Positions 48,100 to 60,900 of a stretch of 64,000 bases of DNA are shown here, in pieces (position 1 is the first letter of the stretch; each line of letters starts with the position of its first letter). This DNA comes from Panorpa germanica. Lineage: Eukaryota > Arthropoda > Insecta > Mecoptera > Panorpidae. The notes below the pieces were generated by a model. It made no database searches. It saw only the letters and a list, made by a program, of their open reading frames with translations, and was not told the origin of the DNA. Location: the NCBI GenBank assembly GCA_963678705.1, contig OY783210.1:20213331-20277330 (forward strand), given 5' to 3'. A program made the position numbers and the translations under genes.

Positions 48100-49972
48100 G
48101 ATTCAATGATTTCTTAATATTTTTTGATGCAGTTATATCCGGTTATAATTAAGAAGACGAACTGTGTTAGAAAATTTGAAATATCTTCACTATTTTGCAT
48201 TTTATAAGGGATTCTAAAAATTCATGGACTTTTTTTTTTAAAGGAAAATTATTGATTTCTTAATATTTTTTGATGCAGTTATATCCGGTTATAATTAAGA
48301 AGACGAACTGTGTTAGAAAATTTGAAATATCTTAACTATTTTGGATTTTATAAGGGTTTCTAAAAATTCATGGACTTTTTTTTCAAAAAGAAAAATTATT
48401 GATTTCTTAATATCTTTTGATGCAGTTATATCCAGTTATATTTAAGAAGACGAACTGCGCTAAACAATTTGAAATATCTGAACAATTTTGGATTTTATAA
48501 GGGTTTCTAAAAATTCATGGACTTTTTTTTCAAAAAGAAAAATTATTGATTTCTTAATATCTTTTGATACAGTTATATCCAGTTATATTTAAGAAGACGA
48601 ACTGCGCTAAACAATTTGAAATATCTGAACAATTTTGGATTTTATAAGGGTTTCTAAAAATTCATGGACTTTTTTTTCAAAAAGAAAAATTATTGATTTC
48701 TTAATATCTTTTGATGCAGTTATATCCAGTTATAATTAAGAAGACGAACTGTGTTAGAAAATTTGAAATATCTTAACTATTTTGGATTTTATAAGGGTTT
48801 CTAAAAATTCATGGACTTTTTTTTCAAAAAGAAAAATTATTGATTTCTTAATATCTTTTGATATATCCAGTTATATTTAAGAAGACGAACTGCGCTAAAC
48901 AATTTGAAATATCTGAACAATTTTGGATTTTATAAGGGATTCTAAAAATTCATGGACTTTTTTTTCAAAAAGAAAAATTATTGATTTCTTAATATCTTTT
49001 GATGCAGTTATATCCAGTTATATTTAAGAAGACGAACTGCGCTAAACAATTTGAAATATCTGAACAATTTTGGATTTTATAAGGGTTTCTAAAAATTCAT
49101 AGACTTTTTTTTCAAAAAGAAAAATTATTGATTTCTTAATATCTTTTGATGCAATTATATCCAGTTATATTTAAGAAGACGAACTGCGTTAGAAAATTTG
49201 AAATATCTAAACTATTTTGGATTTTATAAGGGTTTCTAAAAATTCATGGACTTTTTTTTCAAAAAGAAAAATTATTGATTTCTTAATATTTTTTGATGCA
49301 GTTATATCCAGTTATAATTAAGAAGACGAACTGCGTTAAAAAAATTTAAATATCTGAACTATTTTGGATTTTATAAGGGATTCTAAAAATTCATGGACTT
49401 TTCTTTCAAAAAGAAAAATTATTGATTTCCTAATATATTTTGATGCAGTTATATCCAGATATAATTAAGAAGACGAACTGCGTTAAAAAATTTAAAATAT
49501 CTTAAATATTTTGGATTTTATAAGGGTTTCTAAAAATTCATGGACTTTTTTTCAAAAAGAAAAATTATTGATTTCTTAATATTTTTTGATGCAGTTATAT
49601 CCAGATATAATTAAGAAGACGAACTGCTTTAAAAAATTTGAAATATCTTAACTATTTTGGATTTTATAAGGGATTCTAAAAATTCATGGACTTTTTTTTC
49701 AAAAAGAAAAATTATTGATTTCCTAATATATTTTGATGCAGTTATATCCAGATATAATTAAGAAGACGAACTGCGTTAAAAAATTTAAAATATCTTAAAT
49801 ATTTTGGATTTTATAAGGGTTTCTAAAAATTCATGGACTTTTTTTTCAAAAAGAAAAATTATTGATTTCTTAATATTTTTTGATGCAGTTATATCCAGTT
49901 ATAATTAAGAAGACGAACTGCGTTAAAAAATTTGAAATATCTTAAATATTTTGGATGTTATAAGGGGTTTCT
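48100..49972 (+). repeat. 147-bp tandem repeat array, left (forward) arm
   Basis: About 12.7 monomers with starts (GATTTCTTAATAT) at 48108, 48254, 48401, 48548, 48695, 48842, 48983, 49130, 49277, 49424, 49570, 49717 and 49864. Spacing is 147 bp almost throughout; one unit is 141 bp through loss of 6 bp. Each unit contains GATGCAGTTATATCC, AAGAAGACGAACTG, TTATAAGGG and AAAAATTCATGGAC. The first two units differ most (CCGGTTAT instead of CCAGTTAT). No frame is open across units. Confidence 0.97.
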
Positions 49973-49992
49973 TATCGTGTTTATGAATTTTT

Positions 49993-52735
49993 AGAAATCC
50001 TTATAAAATCCAAAATAGTTAAGATATTTCAAATTTTTTAACGCAGTTCGTCTTCTTAATTATAACTGGATATATCTGCATCAAAAAATATTAAGAAATC
50101 AATAATTTTTCTTTTTGAAAAAAAAGTCCATGAATTTTTAGAATCCCTTATAAAATCCAAAATAGTTAAGATATTTCAAATTTTTTAAAGCAGTTCGTCT
50201 TCTTAATTATAACTGGATATAACTGCATCAAAAAATATTAAGAAATCAATAATTTTTCTTTTTGAAAAAAAAAGTCCATGAATTTTTAGAATCCCTTATA
50301 AAATCCAAAATAGTTAAGATATTTCAAATTTTTTAAAGCAGTTCGTCTTCTTAATTATAACTGGATATAACTGCATCAACAAATATTACGAAATCAATAA
50401 ATTTTCATTTTGAAAAAAAAGTCCATGAAATTTTAGAACCGCTTATAAAATCCAAAATAATTAAGATATTTCAAATTTTTTAACGCAGTTCGTCTTCTTA
50501 ATTATAACTGGATATAACTGCACCATAAAATATTAAGAAATCAATAATTTTTCTTTTTGAAAAGAAAGTCCATGAATTTTTAGAATCCCTTATAAAATCC
50601 AAAATAGTTAAGATATTTCAAATTTTTTAAAGCAGTTCGTCTTCTTAATTATAACTGGATATAACTGCATCAAAAAATATTACGAAATCAATAATTTTTC
50701 TTTTTGAAAAAAAAGTCCATGAATTTTTAGAATCCCTTATAAAATCCAAAATAGTTAAGATATTTCAAATTTTTTTAAGCAGTTCGTTTTCTTAATTATA
50801 ACTGGATATAACTGCATCAACAAATATTACGAAATCAATAAATTTTCATTTTGAAAGAAAAGTCCATGAAATTTTAGAACCGCTTATAAAATCCAAAATA
50901 ATTAAGATATTTCAAATTTTTTAACGCAGTTCGTCTTCTTAATTATAACTGGATATAACTGCATCATAAAATATTAAGAAATGAATAATTTTTCTTTTTG
51001 AAAAAAAAGTCCATGAATTTTTAGAATCCCTTATAAAATCCAAAATAATTAAGATATTTAAATTTTTTTAACGCAGTTCGTCTTCTTAATTATAACTGGA
51101 TATAACTGCATCATAAAATATTAAGAAATCAATAATTTTTCTTTTTGAAAAAAAAGTCCATGAATTTTTAGAATCCCTTATAAAATCCAAAATAGTTAAG
51201 ATATTTCAAATTTTTTAAAGCAGTTCGTCTTCTTAATTATAACTGGATATAACTGCATCAAAAAATATTAAGAAATCAATAATTTTTCTTTTTGAAAAAA
51301 AAGTCCATGAATTTTTAGAATCCGTTATAAAATCCAAAATAGTTAAGATATTTCAAATTTTTTAAAGCAGTTCGTCTTCTTAATTATAACTGGATATAAC
51401 TGCATCAACAAATATTACGAAATCAATAAATTTTCATTTTGAAAAAAAAGTCCATGAAATTTTAGAACCGCTTATAAAATCCAAAATAATTAAGATATTT
51501 CAAATTTTTTAACGCAGTTCGTCTTCTTAATTATAACTGGATATAACTGCATCATAAAATATTAAGAAATGAATAATTTTTCTTTTTGAAAAAAAAAGTC
51601 CATGAATTTTTAGAATCCCTTATAAAATCCAAAATAATTAAGATATTTAAAATTTTTTAACGCAGTTCGTCTTCTTAATTATAACTGGATATAACTGCAT
51701 CATAAAATATTAAGAAATGAATAATTTTTCTTTTTGAAAAAAAAGTCCATGAATTTTTAGAATCCCTTATAAAATCCAAAATAATTAAGATATTTCAAAT
51801 TTTTTAACGCAGTTCGTCTTCTTAATTATAACTGGATATAACTGCATCAACAAATATTACGAAATCAATAAATTTTCATTTTGAAAAAAAAGTCCATGAA
51901 ATTTTAAAACCGCTTATAAAATCCAAAATAATTAAGATATTTCAAATTTTTTAACGCAGTTCGTCTTCTTAATTATAACTGGATATAACTGCATCATAAA
52001 ATATTAAGAAATGAATAATTTTTCTTTTTGAAAAAAAAGTCCATGAATTTTTAGAATCCCTTATAAAATCCAAAATAGTTAAGATATTTCAATTTTTTTA
52101 AAGCAGTTCGCCTTCCTAATTATAACTGAATATAACTGCATCAAAAAATATTAAGAAATGAATAATTTTTCTTTTTGAAAAAAAAGTCCATGAATTTTTA
52201 GAATCCCTTATAAAATCCAAAATAGTTAAGATATTTCAATTTTTTTAAAGCAGTTCGCCTTCCTAATTATAACTGAATATAACTGCATCAAAAAATATTA
52301 AGAAATGAATAATTTTTCTTTTTGAAAAAAAAGTCCATGAATTTTTAGAATCCCTTATAAAATCCAAAATAGTTAAGATATTTCAAATTTTTTAAAGCAG
52401 TTCGTCTTCTTAATTACAACTGGATATAACTGCATCAAAAAATATTAAGAAATCATTAATTTTTCATTTTGAAAAAAAAGTCCATGAATTATTAGAAGCC
52501 CTTATAAAATCCAAAATAGTTAAGATATTTCAAATTTTTTAAAGCAGTTCGTCTTCTTAATTATAACTGGATATAACTGCATCAAAAAATATTAGGAAAT
52601 CAATAATTTTTCTTTTTAAAAAAAAAGTCCATGAATTTTTAGAAACCCTTATAAAATCCAAAATAGTTAAGATATTTAAAATTTATTAACACAGTTCGTC
52701 TTCTTAAAGTTTAGTGGATATAACTGTATCAAAAG
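49993..52735 (-). repeat. 147-bp tandem repeat array, right (inverted) arm
   Basis: About 18.6 copies of the same monomer in opposite orientation (AACTGCATC, CAGTTCGTCTTCTTAAT, AAGTCCATGAA). The junction to the left arm is a 20-nt non-repeated centre at 49973-49992. A subtype marked by CAACAAATATTACGAAATC and ACCGCTTATAAAATCC recurs at 50377, 50818, 51406 and 51847, spaced 441, 588 and 441 bp (3, 4 and 3 monomers). This shows that multi-monomer blocks were duplicated. A degenerate unit follows to about 52830. Confidence 0.97.
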
Positions 52736-53834
52736 TTTTCAAAGATCCTAAATTATCTCTAGGAAAAATTGTCCATAAATTTATAAAAGGTCGCATAGAA
52801 TCATAAAAAGCGTTGATGTTTAAAGTGTAATAAAGCACCATGAAAAACAAATATAATAAAGATTACAAAAAAGCCAGAAAATTGTACATATTTTAAATTT
52901 AAATTTAACAATTAACCAATTTACCGTGTAACGGATATTACTCTATTAAAAATTAGACAAATAAGAAATAACAAACTTTCTATAACAAACGTATAATACA
53001 CACCCATTGCCAGGCAAAGGGGCGAAGAGCTAGTTTGTTTACAATTTGAATAAATTCATATATTTATTCAATTTCTCTATATTTACAACAATGTACCGTT
53101 CCTAAGGTCATCAAAGTCGCTTAGTGAATTATTATTTCACTTCTTTTGTTAATGCATTTTACAGTAATTAACATGTATTATCAACAATTTTTTAGTAATT
53201 TCACAATCTGATGTAAACTCCCACTAGGAATACATAAATTTCGATAACAAAAGAATAAACCCATAATTTTTCAGTCTTACCTTTCTATAAATTATTGTAT
53301 TTTTTTTTCTATGTATTTTATTCATTAATTCACAAAATTTTTATACTGAGTGTAAAAAGTACATTCATACATTTTATTAAATTGGTGTTTATATTTATAT
53401 ATGATAATATTTGTATTATTCATTGTATTGACTGTACCAGTGTGTAAACTCGAAAAATCACTTTGCACCTTCCACCGAAACAAATACTCTATCAATTAAT
53501 GTAGCATCTTCTTTTTTCTTTACATAAAAATTTATTTTTTATAGCGATAGTTTCTAGTCTTAGAGTAAGCGAACACAGGTTCGCGTAGCTCGCATCAAAC
53601 GCATTGGATTTATCCAATGAAACGTAGAAGAGAAGAAAGACTTCTATTCAAAATTTTAAATAAATCTAGATTGCAATTTAAATAAACCCAGAAAAAACAT
53701 AGCACTCTTTACTCGTGTTTTTTGGTGGGTAACATGTTGTAATAACCATTTTCTTTAGTCCCCACACGAAATTAGTTGTACCTTGTCTCAATTTCTTTTT
53801 AGCCTATGTAAAAATAATTTCTTTTACCTATTTA
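52736..53834. other. Noncoding DNA, decayed monomer at the left
   Basis: 52736-52830 is a degraded satellite unit (TTGTCCATAAATTTATAAAA). The rest is A/T-rich without supported features. 53575-53620 is a small GC-richer patch. Confidence 0.45.
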
Positions 53835-54070
53835 CCCAGTAAACATTTGGTGAAGTGCCCTATATTGTGACGTTTCTATCACTATTTCAATTCAATTATA
53901 GTTCGCAACAGGTGGAGTGGTTCTGTCATCTGTAGCCGATAAAACAGACATTTCATATGAAGAATTGTGAGAAACTGAACTATAAATGAACTCTTTCATG
54001 ACAAAAAAATCATACGCATCTCCAATATGATGTCAAAGTGACTCCAAAATGCTCCAAAATGTTTACTGGG
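53835..54070 (+). mobile_element. Repeat family C, copy 4
   Basis: 236 bp with CCCAGTAAACA and TGTTTACTGGG ends and TA on both sides. The interior differs from copies 1-3 except near the ends, but is shared with copy 5 (AGGTGGAGTGGTTC, ATCTGTAGCCGATAAAACAG). It is a second subfamily. Confidence 0.85.
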
Positions 54071-54072
54071 TA

Positions 54073-55650
54073 GCCTATCTTTAATTAACAGCAATTAAAG
54101 TTTTATCTATAACGAGGATCTCAGATAACCGATCTTAGTTGTTGTCTCAGTAATCCCGTAAAACTTCCCTCCTCCCCTCTACACGCCCGTAACAGCTGAC
54201 CCCTTTAGACAAAAAATGAATCTATAGAACATCACTATTCCCTTAAATAAAGGACGTATGGATAGCGTTAACATAATATAAAAAAACCATTATTAAATAT
54301 ACTCATATCATTACTATTTTTTATTTCTATTAATTGGTTGAGTGTACGGTAGCTTTACGGGTTTTTAAATTAACACTTTGCCGCTCTGTAGCGATCTCTG
54401 ATTTATTTGATAAATTCTTGTTCACAGTTTTTATTATTCTTGAAGATGCAGTCCAATGCTTGCTTGACCGATACGATAAAGAAACTGAACCAATACCCGA
54501 AATTCAGGAAGGACCATCCTTATAGTCCAGGGAAACTTCGGACTCTCTAAGAAATATAATAATTATACGATAAATATATTTGTAGAACACCAGCCAACGT
54601 TTTAAGGTTTTATTTCTCATTAGCAACTATTACTTCAAAACAGAATTTCTTATTTAAATAATGGCGCTGTAACGAATAGTAGAATCAACTACTGGTGCCA
54701 CCTATTGATTATTAGATTAACTAAATAAAATATGTAGTTAGAAACATGAAATGGTAGGAGTATCAGACGAAATTTATAGACCGCCATATTGTAAAAACGT
54801 GATTCATCAATTCGCATCAATTATTTAAGAAATATAGAGCATATACTTTAGTCCACTGTGCTCTACATGAAATTTATTCTACTTACGCGATCTTGTGTTA
54901 CGCGAATTTATAGATACGCGAATTCTTAAAAGTTTTCTTTCCATAATCTTTCTAAAAACATTGATGATTTATTGGAATTTTCCATTGAAATTAGTAGTGT
55001 AAGTAGGGGAATGGGAATAGCGGTAAGTGGGCCATTAGTAAGGAATTTGGAAATCGTTGTCTTTTATGCTTCTCGCTATTTGGTAATTTTGTACTATATA
55101 CAGACATAACCTTACAAAAATAAAACTTAATATTTTTATCAGACTTTCTTTCTTACAGTCTATAGTTTTCCTGGACTAACACTGCTTTGCTTGCATTGAA
55201 GAATCCTACTACATACATCGCGTACTATTTTATTGTTTAAAATCAATTTAATATCTATTATATAAAGCTTTATACAAAACATTACAAAAGTCTTAAAAGA
55301 AAAGATAAAATAAAATACTCGTATATAGATTTAAGAAATAAAAATCGATAAAAATTTCTTTTGTTTATCAAATTATAGGTAGACCTTATCATTAAACAAA
55401 CTGTTAAAAAAATCTTTAAAATCATGAAATGTGGAACGCCCCAAAACCTTTCGGTTCTTTCTATTATATATATAGTCCAAACAAACACTAAAAAAATTAT
55501 AAATACTAAGTTGTACTTTATCTATAAAATATTAAAATATCAATCACTGCGCGCTTTCTGCGCACAAATAATTTATGTGGTTCCAAAAGTTAACTTTAAC
55601 TCACTCATATTCTGTTTTTTGTTATGCATAGTTATATTTGCATTCGCTAA
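54073..55650. other. Noncoding DNA with one weak exon-like end
   Basis: At 54334-54525 (+) a 63-codon frame ends with EDAVQCLLDRYDKETEPIP and GPSL before a stop. A TTCACAG acceptor lies within it. It looks somewhat coding but no family is recognised. The rest is A/T-rich. Confidence 0.3.
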
Positions 55651-55815
55651 CCCAGTAAACATTTCTATCACTATTTCACTTCAATTATAGTTCGCATCAA
55701 CTTTATCTTCATTTGTATTCCGACAGGTGGAGTGGTTCCGTCATCTGTAGCCGATAAAACAGATATTTCATATGATGTCAAAGTGACTCCAAAATGCTCC
55801 AAAATATTTACTGGG
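55651..55815 (+). mobile_element. Repeat family C, copy 5 (short)
   Basis: 165 bp with CCCAGTAAACA and ATTTACTGGG ends and AA on both sides. Related to copy 4, with internal deletions relative to it. Confidence 0.8.
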
Positions 55816-55817
55816 AA

Positions 55818-58154
55818 GTGGAATCTTTATATTTATATTTAGAGTCCAACGAGAGATAAATTCCTACGTCTTCACTGCACCTCGCGGATGCTCAGTATGA
55901 GTTACGAGCACCGGCTAGAGTATTTACAATTTATATTTAACGTCCAGCTATGGCAGCCCTGTTTCCACAACTGGACGAGATCAAGTATGTATAATCATTC
56001 TGATTTACGTATTTATCTAAATGTTAGCGTGTGTGTCAGTCCTTTATAAATTGACCATCTTCAGCGTGAGCATTTTGCAAAGCTTCAGATCTTTGTAAAC
56101 TTGTAATATTTCCAATCTTTTTGATTGCCTTATTTTTAGTGTAAATAATAAATAACGCAGTAACTTTTTTCGGGTGTATCTTTTAAAATTGAACCTTTCT
56201 CGACTTGACTCTTATTTGATGACTACGTTTTCCCATGGAGAACCTCTAGACCAGTGTAAAGAGAATCCTGTTATCCTGTAGGAACATATTTTGTACCATT
56301 TTAATAACAGACCTACGTTTCAGAGGGTCATCCTTACATGGCGCCGCCAGTTGTACCATCATTTAAGGGTCGTTTTGTAAAGAACATCAGATCGGCATCA
56401 GAGACAACCGGGGTTTTTTGAGTACAATTTTAAAATGATACAGTAGTTTTTACCATTATATTTCATGATACAATTTTCTTGTACATATTTTTACTATTGT
56501 TATATTTTTGGAGGCGGATTGTTCTTTCACAATATTTTGTAGATAACTGGTGTCGATATTTACCTGTCTATCAGTATAAGCGGCACTCTTCAAATGATTT
56601 TGTTTTCTTTTCTATTTAAATATTGTAATATGTGTTATTATATTTTTAAATACCTTAATATACTGTTTTGTTTTTTCAGTTAACAAATAATTAACGAGGC
56701 ATCGCAAGGCACGTCACGTATACAAGTAAATATTGTTCGTCATAATACAATAATATTACCAAGTCAGAAGTTGGTAAAAAATAAATATTTCACTAGTAAT
56801 TGTATCTGTAGTATGGTTAGTTAGTTAGTTATAATCATAATCCTGATGCTACTGCCCTTGCAGAACACTGATCTTCCACTTTATCCAATTCAAGTCCTCC
56901 TTCACTTGATTTTTCATAACCATTCGAACTTTTCTCGATATCTGTCGTTTATCATTTTATTTGACAACTTATTTAATTAAAACAGTGATTTAAACAAATA
57001 ACGAATGTGATTTTAGCTGTTCTAAATATAATATTTTGCTTTCCTTTCTGTCATAAATACCAAAATAATACTATGATCACTGAGTGTACATAATTTGTCA
57101 CACCTCCTGTATGTATTTGCAAATCCAGGTGTAACAACTTATACAATAAAAATATATAAAATAGAAAAATTATAAATTACCCTAAATAATATTTATCAAT
57201 TTGAAATTTACGCATTTTGGGATGTAAGTTTGGTGGACACTGAGTGATGTGTCGAATTAAATATGCCTTGGAATTTTCAGATCTGATTTGGATATGTTTT
57301 AGCACTGGAGATGTAGTTCATTTTATGAGAGATCGTTAAATTGAAAATTAAAAACTGCTGAATCATTATGTAGATGTTTTTTGAGATTGTGTCTTAATAA
57401 TCGTTGATATCTTGATGTAAAACAATATAGGATGTTAATAAATGTAATTACCGTTTTTACATTTTAATATTTTAACTTCCGCTTGTTTTGTCATAAAGTA
57501 ATACGTCCAGGAAATGACAAATTTAATAAAAGTTGAAAAAACGTTTTTTTATGTACGTCTAGTGATAATAACAGGACAGGTGTAATATAATAACAGGTAA
57601 TTCAGGAAACAATTACTGTTCCTTCAAAAATCCTTTTCTTAAATCTTAAATAGTATGGGAAGACAAATTTTGTTTGCAGATATCTTTATTTGAATTTGTA
57701 TTTTGTCATTGTATAAAAAAAAGATTTGGTTGAACAAAGACACACCGCTAACACTTTTATTTAACGGCAACTTATCTCCAGAGTGCGCCCAGCCTTACAA
57801 ACATTTATTAACTATAATAAAAATATCGTATTATGTAAATGATTATATTTTTCAACATTTAAAATCAGATAATGATAAATAAACATACGATACATAATAA
57901 AAACATGTTGTAATAGTTTTTTGCAAGGGCTGTACATCCCTTATTATTAACTATACATTCATTTATAAGAATACAATACAACACCCCTTCCTACCCTTGT
58001 AAATAACATTTTCAACAACATTCACATATTATGCCATTGTATTCTTTCTATATATACAAATTACTATGCGGCAATACCTTAACAAAGGTGAGCAAAAAAA
58101 AATAGAGAGAAAAAAGAAGCACCGACGGGGCCGACTTTAAAATAAAATAATTAC
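55818..58154. other. Noncoding DNA, no gene seen
   Basis: A segment at about 55911 (CCGGCTAGAGTATTTACAAT) recurs from 31077. 56200-56420 is slightly less A/T-rich but has no supported frame. Confidence 0.45.
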
Positions 58155-58275
58155 CTGGACAACAATGCCTAAATAGTCGTAGTTGACCTATCATCATCCG
58201 ACAGGGAAGAAAAGGGATGAAGCATTGTGTTAGAAAGAGAGGGGAATATTTATTTAAATCAGATATTTGAAGTTT
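58155..58275 (-). CDS. Weak candidate exon, minus strand, phase 0 to 1
   Basis: On the minus strand a strong acceptor (CTTTTTTCCCATCAG) and a good donor (CAG|GTAATT) bound 121 bp that is open in one frame only. It starts KLQISDLNKYSPLF and ends RLFRHCCP plus one base. The exit phase would fit the candidate exon at 41477. The composition is not strikingly coding and no motif is known. Confidence 0.18.
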
Positions 58276-58326
58276 CTGATGGGAAAAAAGACTAGCTACT
58301 TCGTATGATATAAGGTTTTCATTTAT

Positions 58327-58974
58327 TTATATTATTGTACAACATATTAAGTTTATTGTGTAAAAATTTGAAGTCGATTGGAGTAAAACTGTCGGAGATA
58401 TAGAGTTTTAAGTCTTCACCTCTCTGGTCTGCTTTCGTGTTACTTAGAAACTCTACAGTTTCTCACACTTTTTCAGAGTCGGTGTCATCTTTAGCTTAAA
58501 ATCTACTGCACCGATCCTTTTGAAATTTTGCACACTTTTTCTTTACATAAATGCCGAGGTAACGCTGTCGAGTTTTTTTTAATTTTTTAATTTATACGTA
58601 TATTAAAATAACAAAGTTTCTGATCTTTTTCATGAAAAATCGGTATTTTGACTTTTAAGTGCTGTAAAAAATTGAAAAAGCAATAGAAAAACAAAAACTC
58701 GGCAGTGTTACCTGCAGAAACTAATCAACTAATGAAATAATTTTGGTTTTTCGATTTTAGAAAATCAAGTGATGAGTTATGAGTGGCAGAGCAATATTAC
58801 TTTTTTTTGTGACGTCTGCGGAGATTCGCTGTCAATGCTTCATTTCTTGATATTTATTTATGAAAATTTATAAAAAGTATTCTTCAAATGTCATTTTATC
58901 ATGTAGTAATTATAGAAATAATTATATATTAACTGTGTCGTCAAAAAACATTATCGAAAATATGCCTTAACAAA
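58327..58974 (-). repeat. Repeat family A, copy 5 (near full length, inverted)
   Basis: Minus-strand copy with all landmarks, from CCTTAA at the 58974 end to TTGTACAATAATATAAA at the 58327 end. About 648 bp, similar in length to copy 4. Confidence 0.85.
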
Positions 58975-60759
58975 AATATCAACTTTAGAAAAACGAAATA
59001 TAAATATATATACATATATATCTATATATTTTTTGTTAAAAAGGAAGTCTTACTGCAATATAATGCATTATTTTTCTCTCTATTAGCCTCAAGGCATCCG
59101 GATCCTGCAGCCTCTGATTTGTCCTCCGTCCTCCGTCCACCTATATGGCTATTCAAAAGTTTATGTGGAGTGTTATATAATCCGTCCCACTTGATTCAAT
59201 TGTTGACAATAAAAAAACCTGAAGTGGAAGAATTCTCTTCATTGTTGCTGGTCTTTTGTCAACGTCCTCGTACCTTCTGACTACACGACACGGCTTATTT
59301 CGAGAAGCCATTGTACCCGTGTTATTGTCTAACACATTGTGTTGTTCAATATTAGCTCTATTACAAAATACGCACAACCTTAATGCTAAGTATTTGCACT
59401 TGGTATCTATAATAGAACGAATTTATTTTTCGCATGTCTGAATTTTATAAACAAACTTGTTGGATCACTTGCCATCAGCTGAGACTTGCCCAAACCGAAC
59501 TAAAGTCTACCAGAAGCCCAGGCGCAGAAGAAAGATTGAATGTATAAAGAGATCCATACAAGGACTAGACACAGCGGTACATTGGAAATAACTAGTTATA
59601 GCTATTAAAAATAGATTCTATTTTTAATATTTAACATCTCCTCTCATTAAAACTTATACACCAGAAAGTTTGCACAAAAAATGTGTATGAAACGAAAAGA
59701 AACTGTGTAATATTTGAACTATACTACTAGTCAGGGCCGACTCAAGCGTTGATTTGAATAGCACCAACTTTTTAGATGTTGTTATTTATACCCTTTTGCT
59801 AATTTAATAGAAAAAGTTAGCAAGCTTGTACCTGAGGATTAGAATTAAGTATTTGGAACATTACTGTTGGTAATTTGATACATATAAACTAGATCGCATT
59901 AAACAGAGATCTTATTTAGAAAGGGTACAGCTACAAATCTGTTTTAATTATCCATGGAACGTTGCACACATTTGATTTTACAAAGCGATTGTAATCGATA
60001 TCTCAAAGTGCACTAAAATACGAGTTATATATGCAAATTTATTTCTATTTTTATCCGACGAATCGAATTAATTATTGGAAAGGTTTTGATCGTACAGTTA
60101 CGTGTATTTAAACAATAACACTTTATACCTTAATATTAAACGCCTTATCACCTGTTTTAGTGTTGTTTGATAAATCTACCTTTTCGGGTATTAATAGACT
60201 CATAAAACTTCTTATAAAGATCTTCTGAACGATTATATAATCTGGTAAAGTCCTTTTTAAAGATTAAGGGTTTTTAAAGTGGCGTCGTAATTTGATTTTA
60301 AGCAAAAATTAATTTCTTTTAGACCAATTTTTTATCTTTTGCTTTTACGCCAATTTCTATTCTTTTACGTCATGAGATAGTTAGATTCTTCTTTCAGATC
60401 GAGGCCCTAATTGAGTAAATTATAACATTTTTCACTATTAATCCTATCCACCAATAGCATATTTGGAGATAATATCAATATTGGCCCTCCATCAACAAAG
60501 GGCCTTCAAATTAATTGTTTATCAATTTATTACTGTAGAAAAAATATCAAAATTATATCTGAGGGGCACCTAAATATAAGTTAGTCCAAGTCCCCATCAA
60601 GCTATAAATTTGTATAAAAAAATCTGTTCAGCTATTATCCAATATTTCAGCAAATTTGCATGAACGAAATTAACATACTCACCACTTTCCCCCTGAGTGG
60701 ACTTTTTACTCCAGCGATGATGCACATTTTATTTTTAGAGTGGGGGTAGTTTAATATTG
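58975..60759. other. Noncoding DNA with a possible first coding exon
   Basis: On the minus strand ATG at 59311 in good context (ACAATGGC) opens 31 codons (MASRNKPCRVVRRYEDV...) to a CAG|GT at 59219. Phase would fit the candidate exon at 58275. The plus-strand patch at 59455-59590 holds a 47-codon frame with a basic run (QKPRRRRKIEC). Neither is recognised. Confidence 0.2.
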
Positions 60760-60900
60760 TTGTATAAGCGCATAAAGGGAAAGGGAGAGAGAGGTAAAGG
60801 GAAAGGGAACGGAACCGGTACTTAAGTAAGTGTTTAGTATGGAATCAGTTGCTCGCGGTCTGCCAGATCTGATTGTCTCACTACTCTCTATGCATCTCGA
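60760..60900. promoter_or_regulatory. Purine-rich and GC-richer patch, possible promoter or 5' exon
   Basis: Repeated AAAGGGAAAGGGA-type blocks followed by a less A/T-rich segment with a TTAA|GTAAGT donor-like site at about 60829. Function is not shown. Confidence 0.2.

Noticed and set aside
48100..52735. CRISPR-like array
   Set aside because: Units are 147 bp and directly adjacent, with no unique spacers, in a eukaryotic setting. It is a satellite.
59733..60570. Possible hAT element starting CAGGGCCGACTCAAGC
   Set aside because: No matching right end or 8-bp duplication was found.
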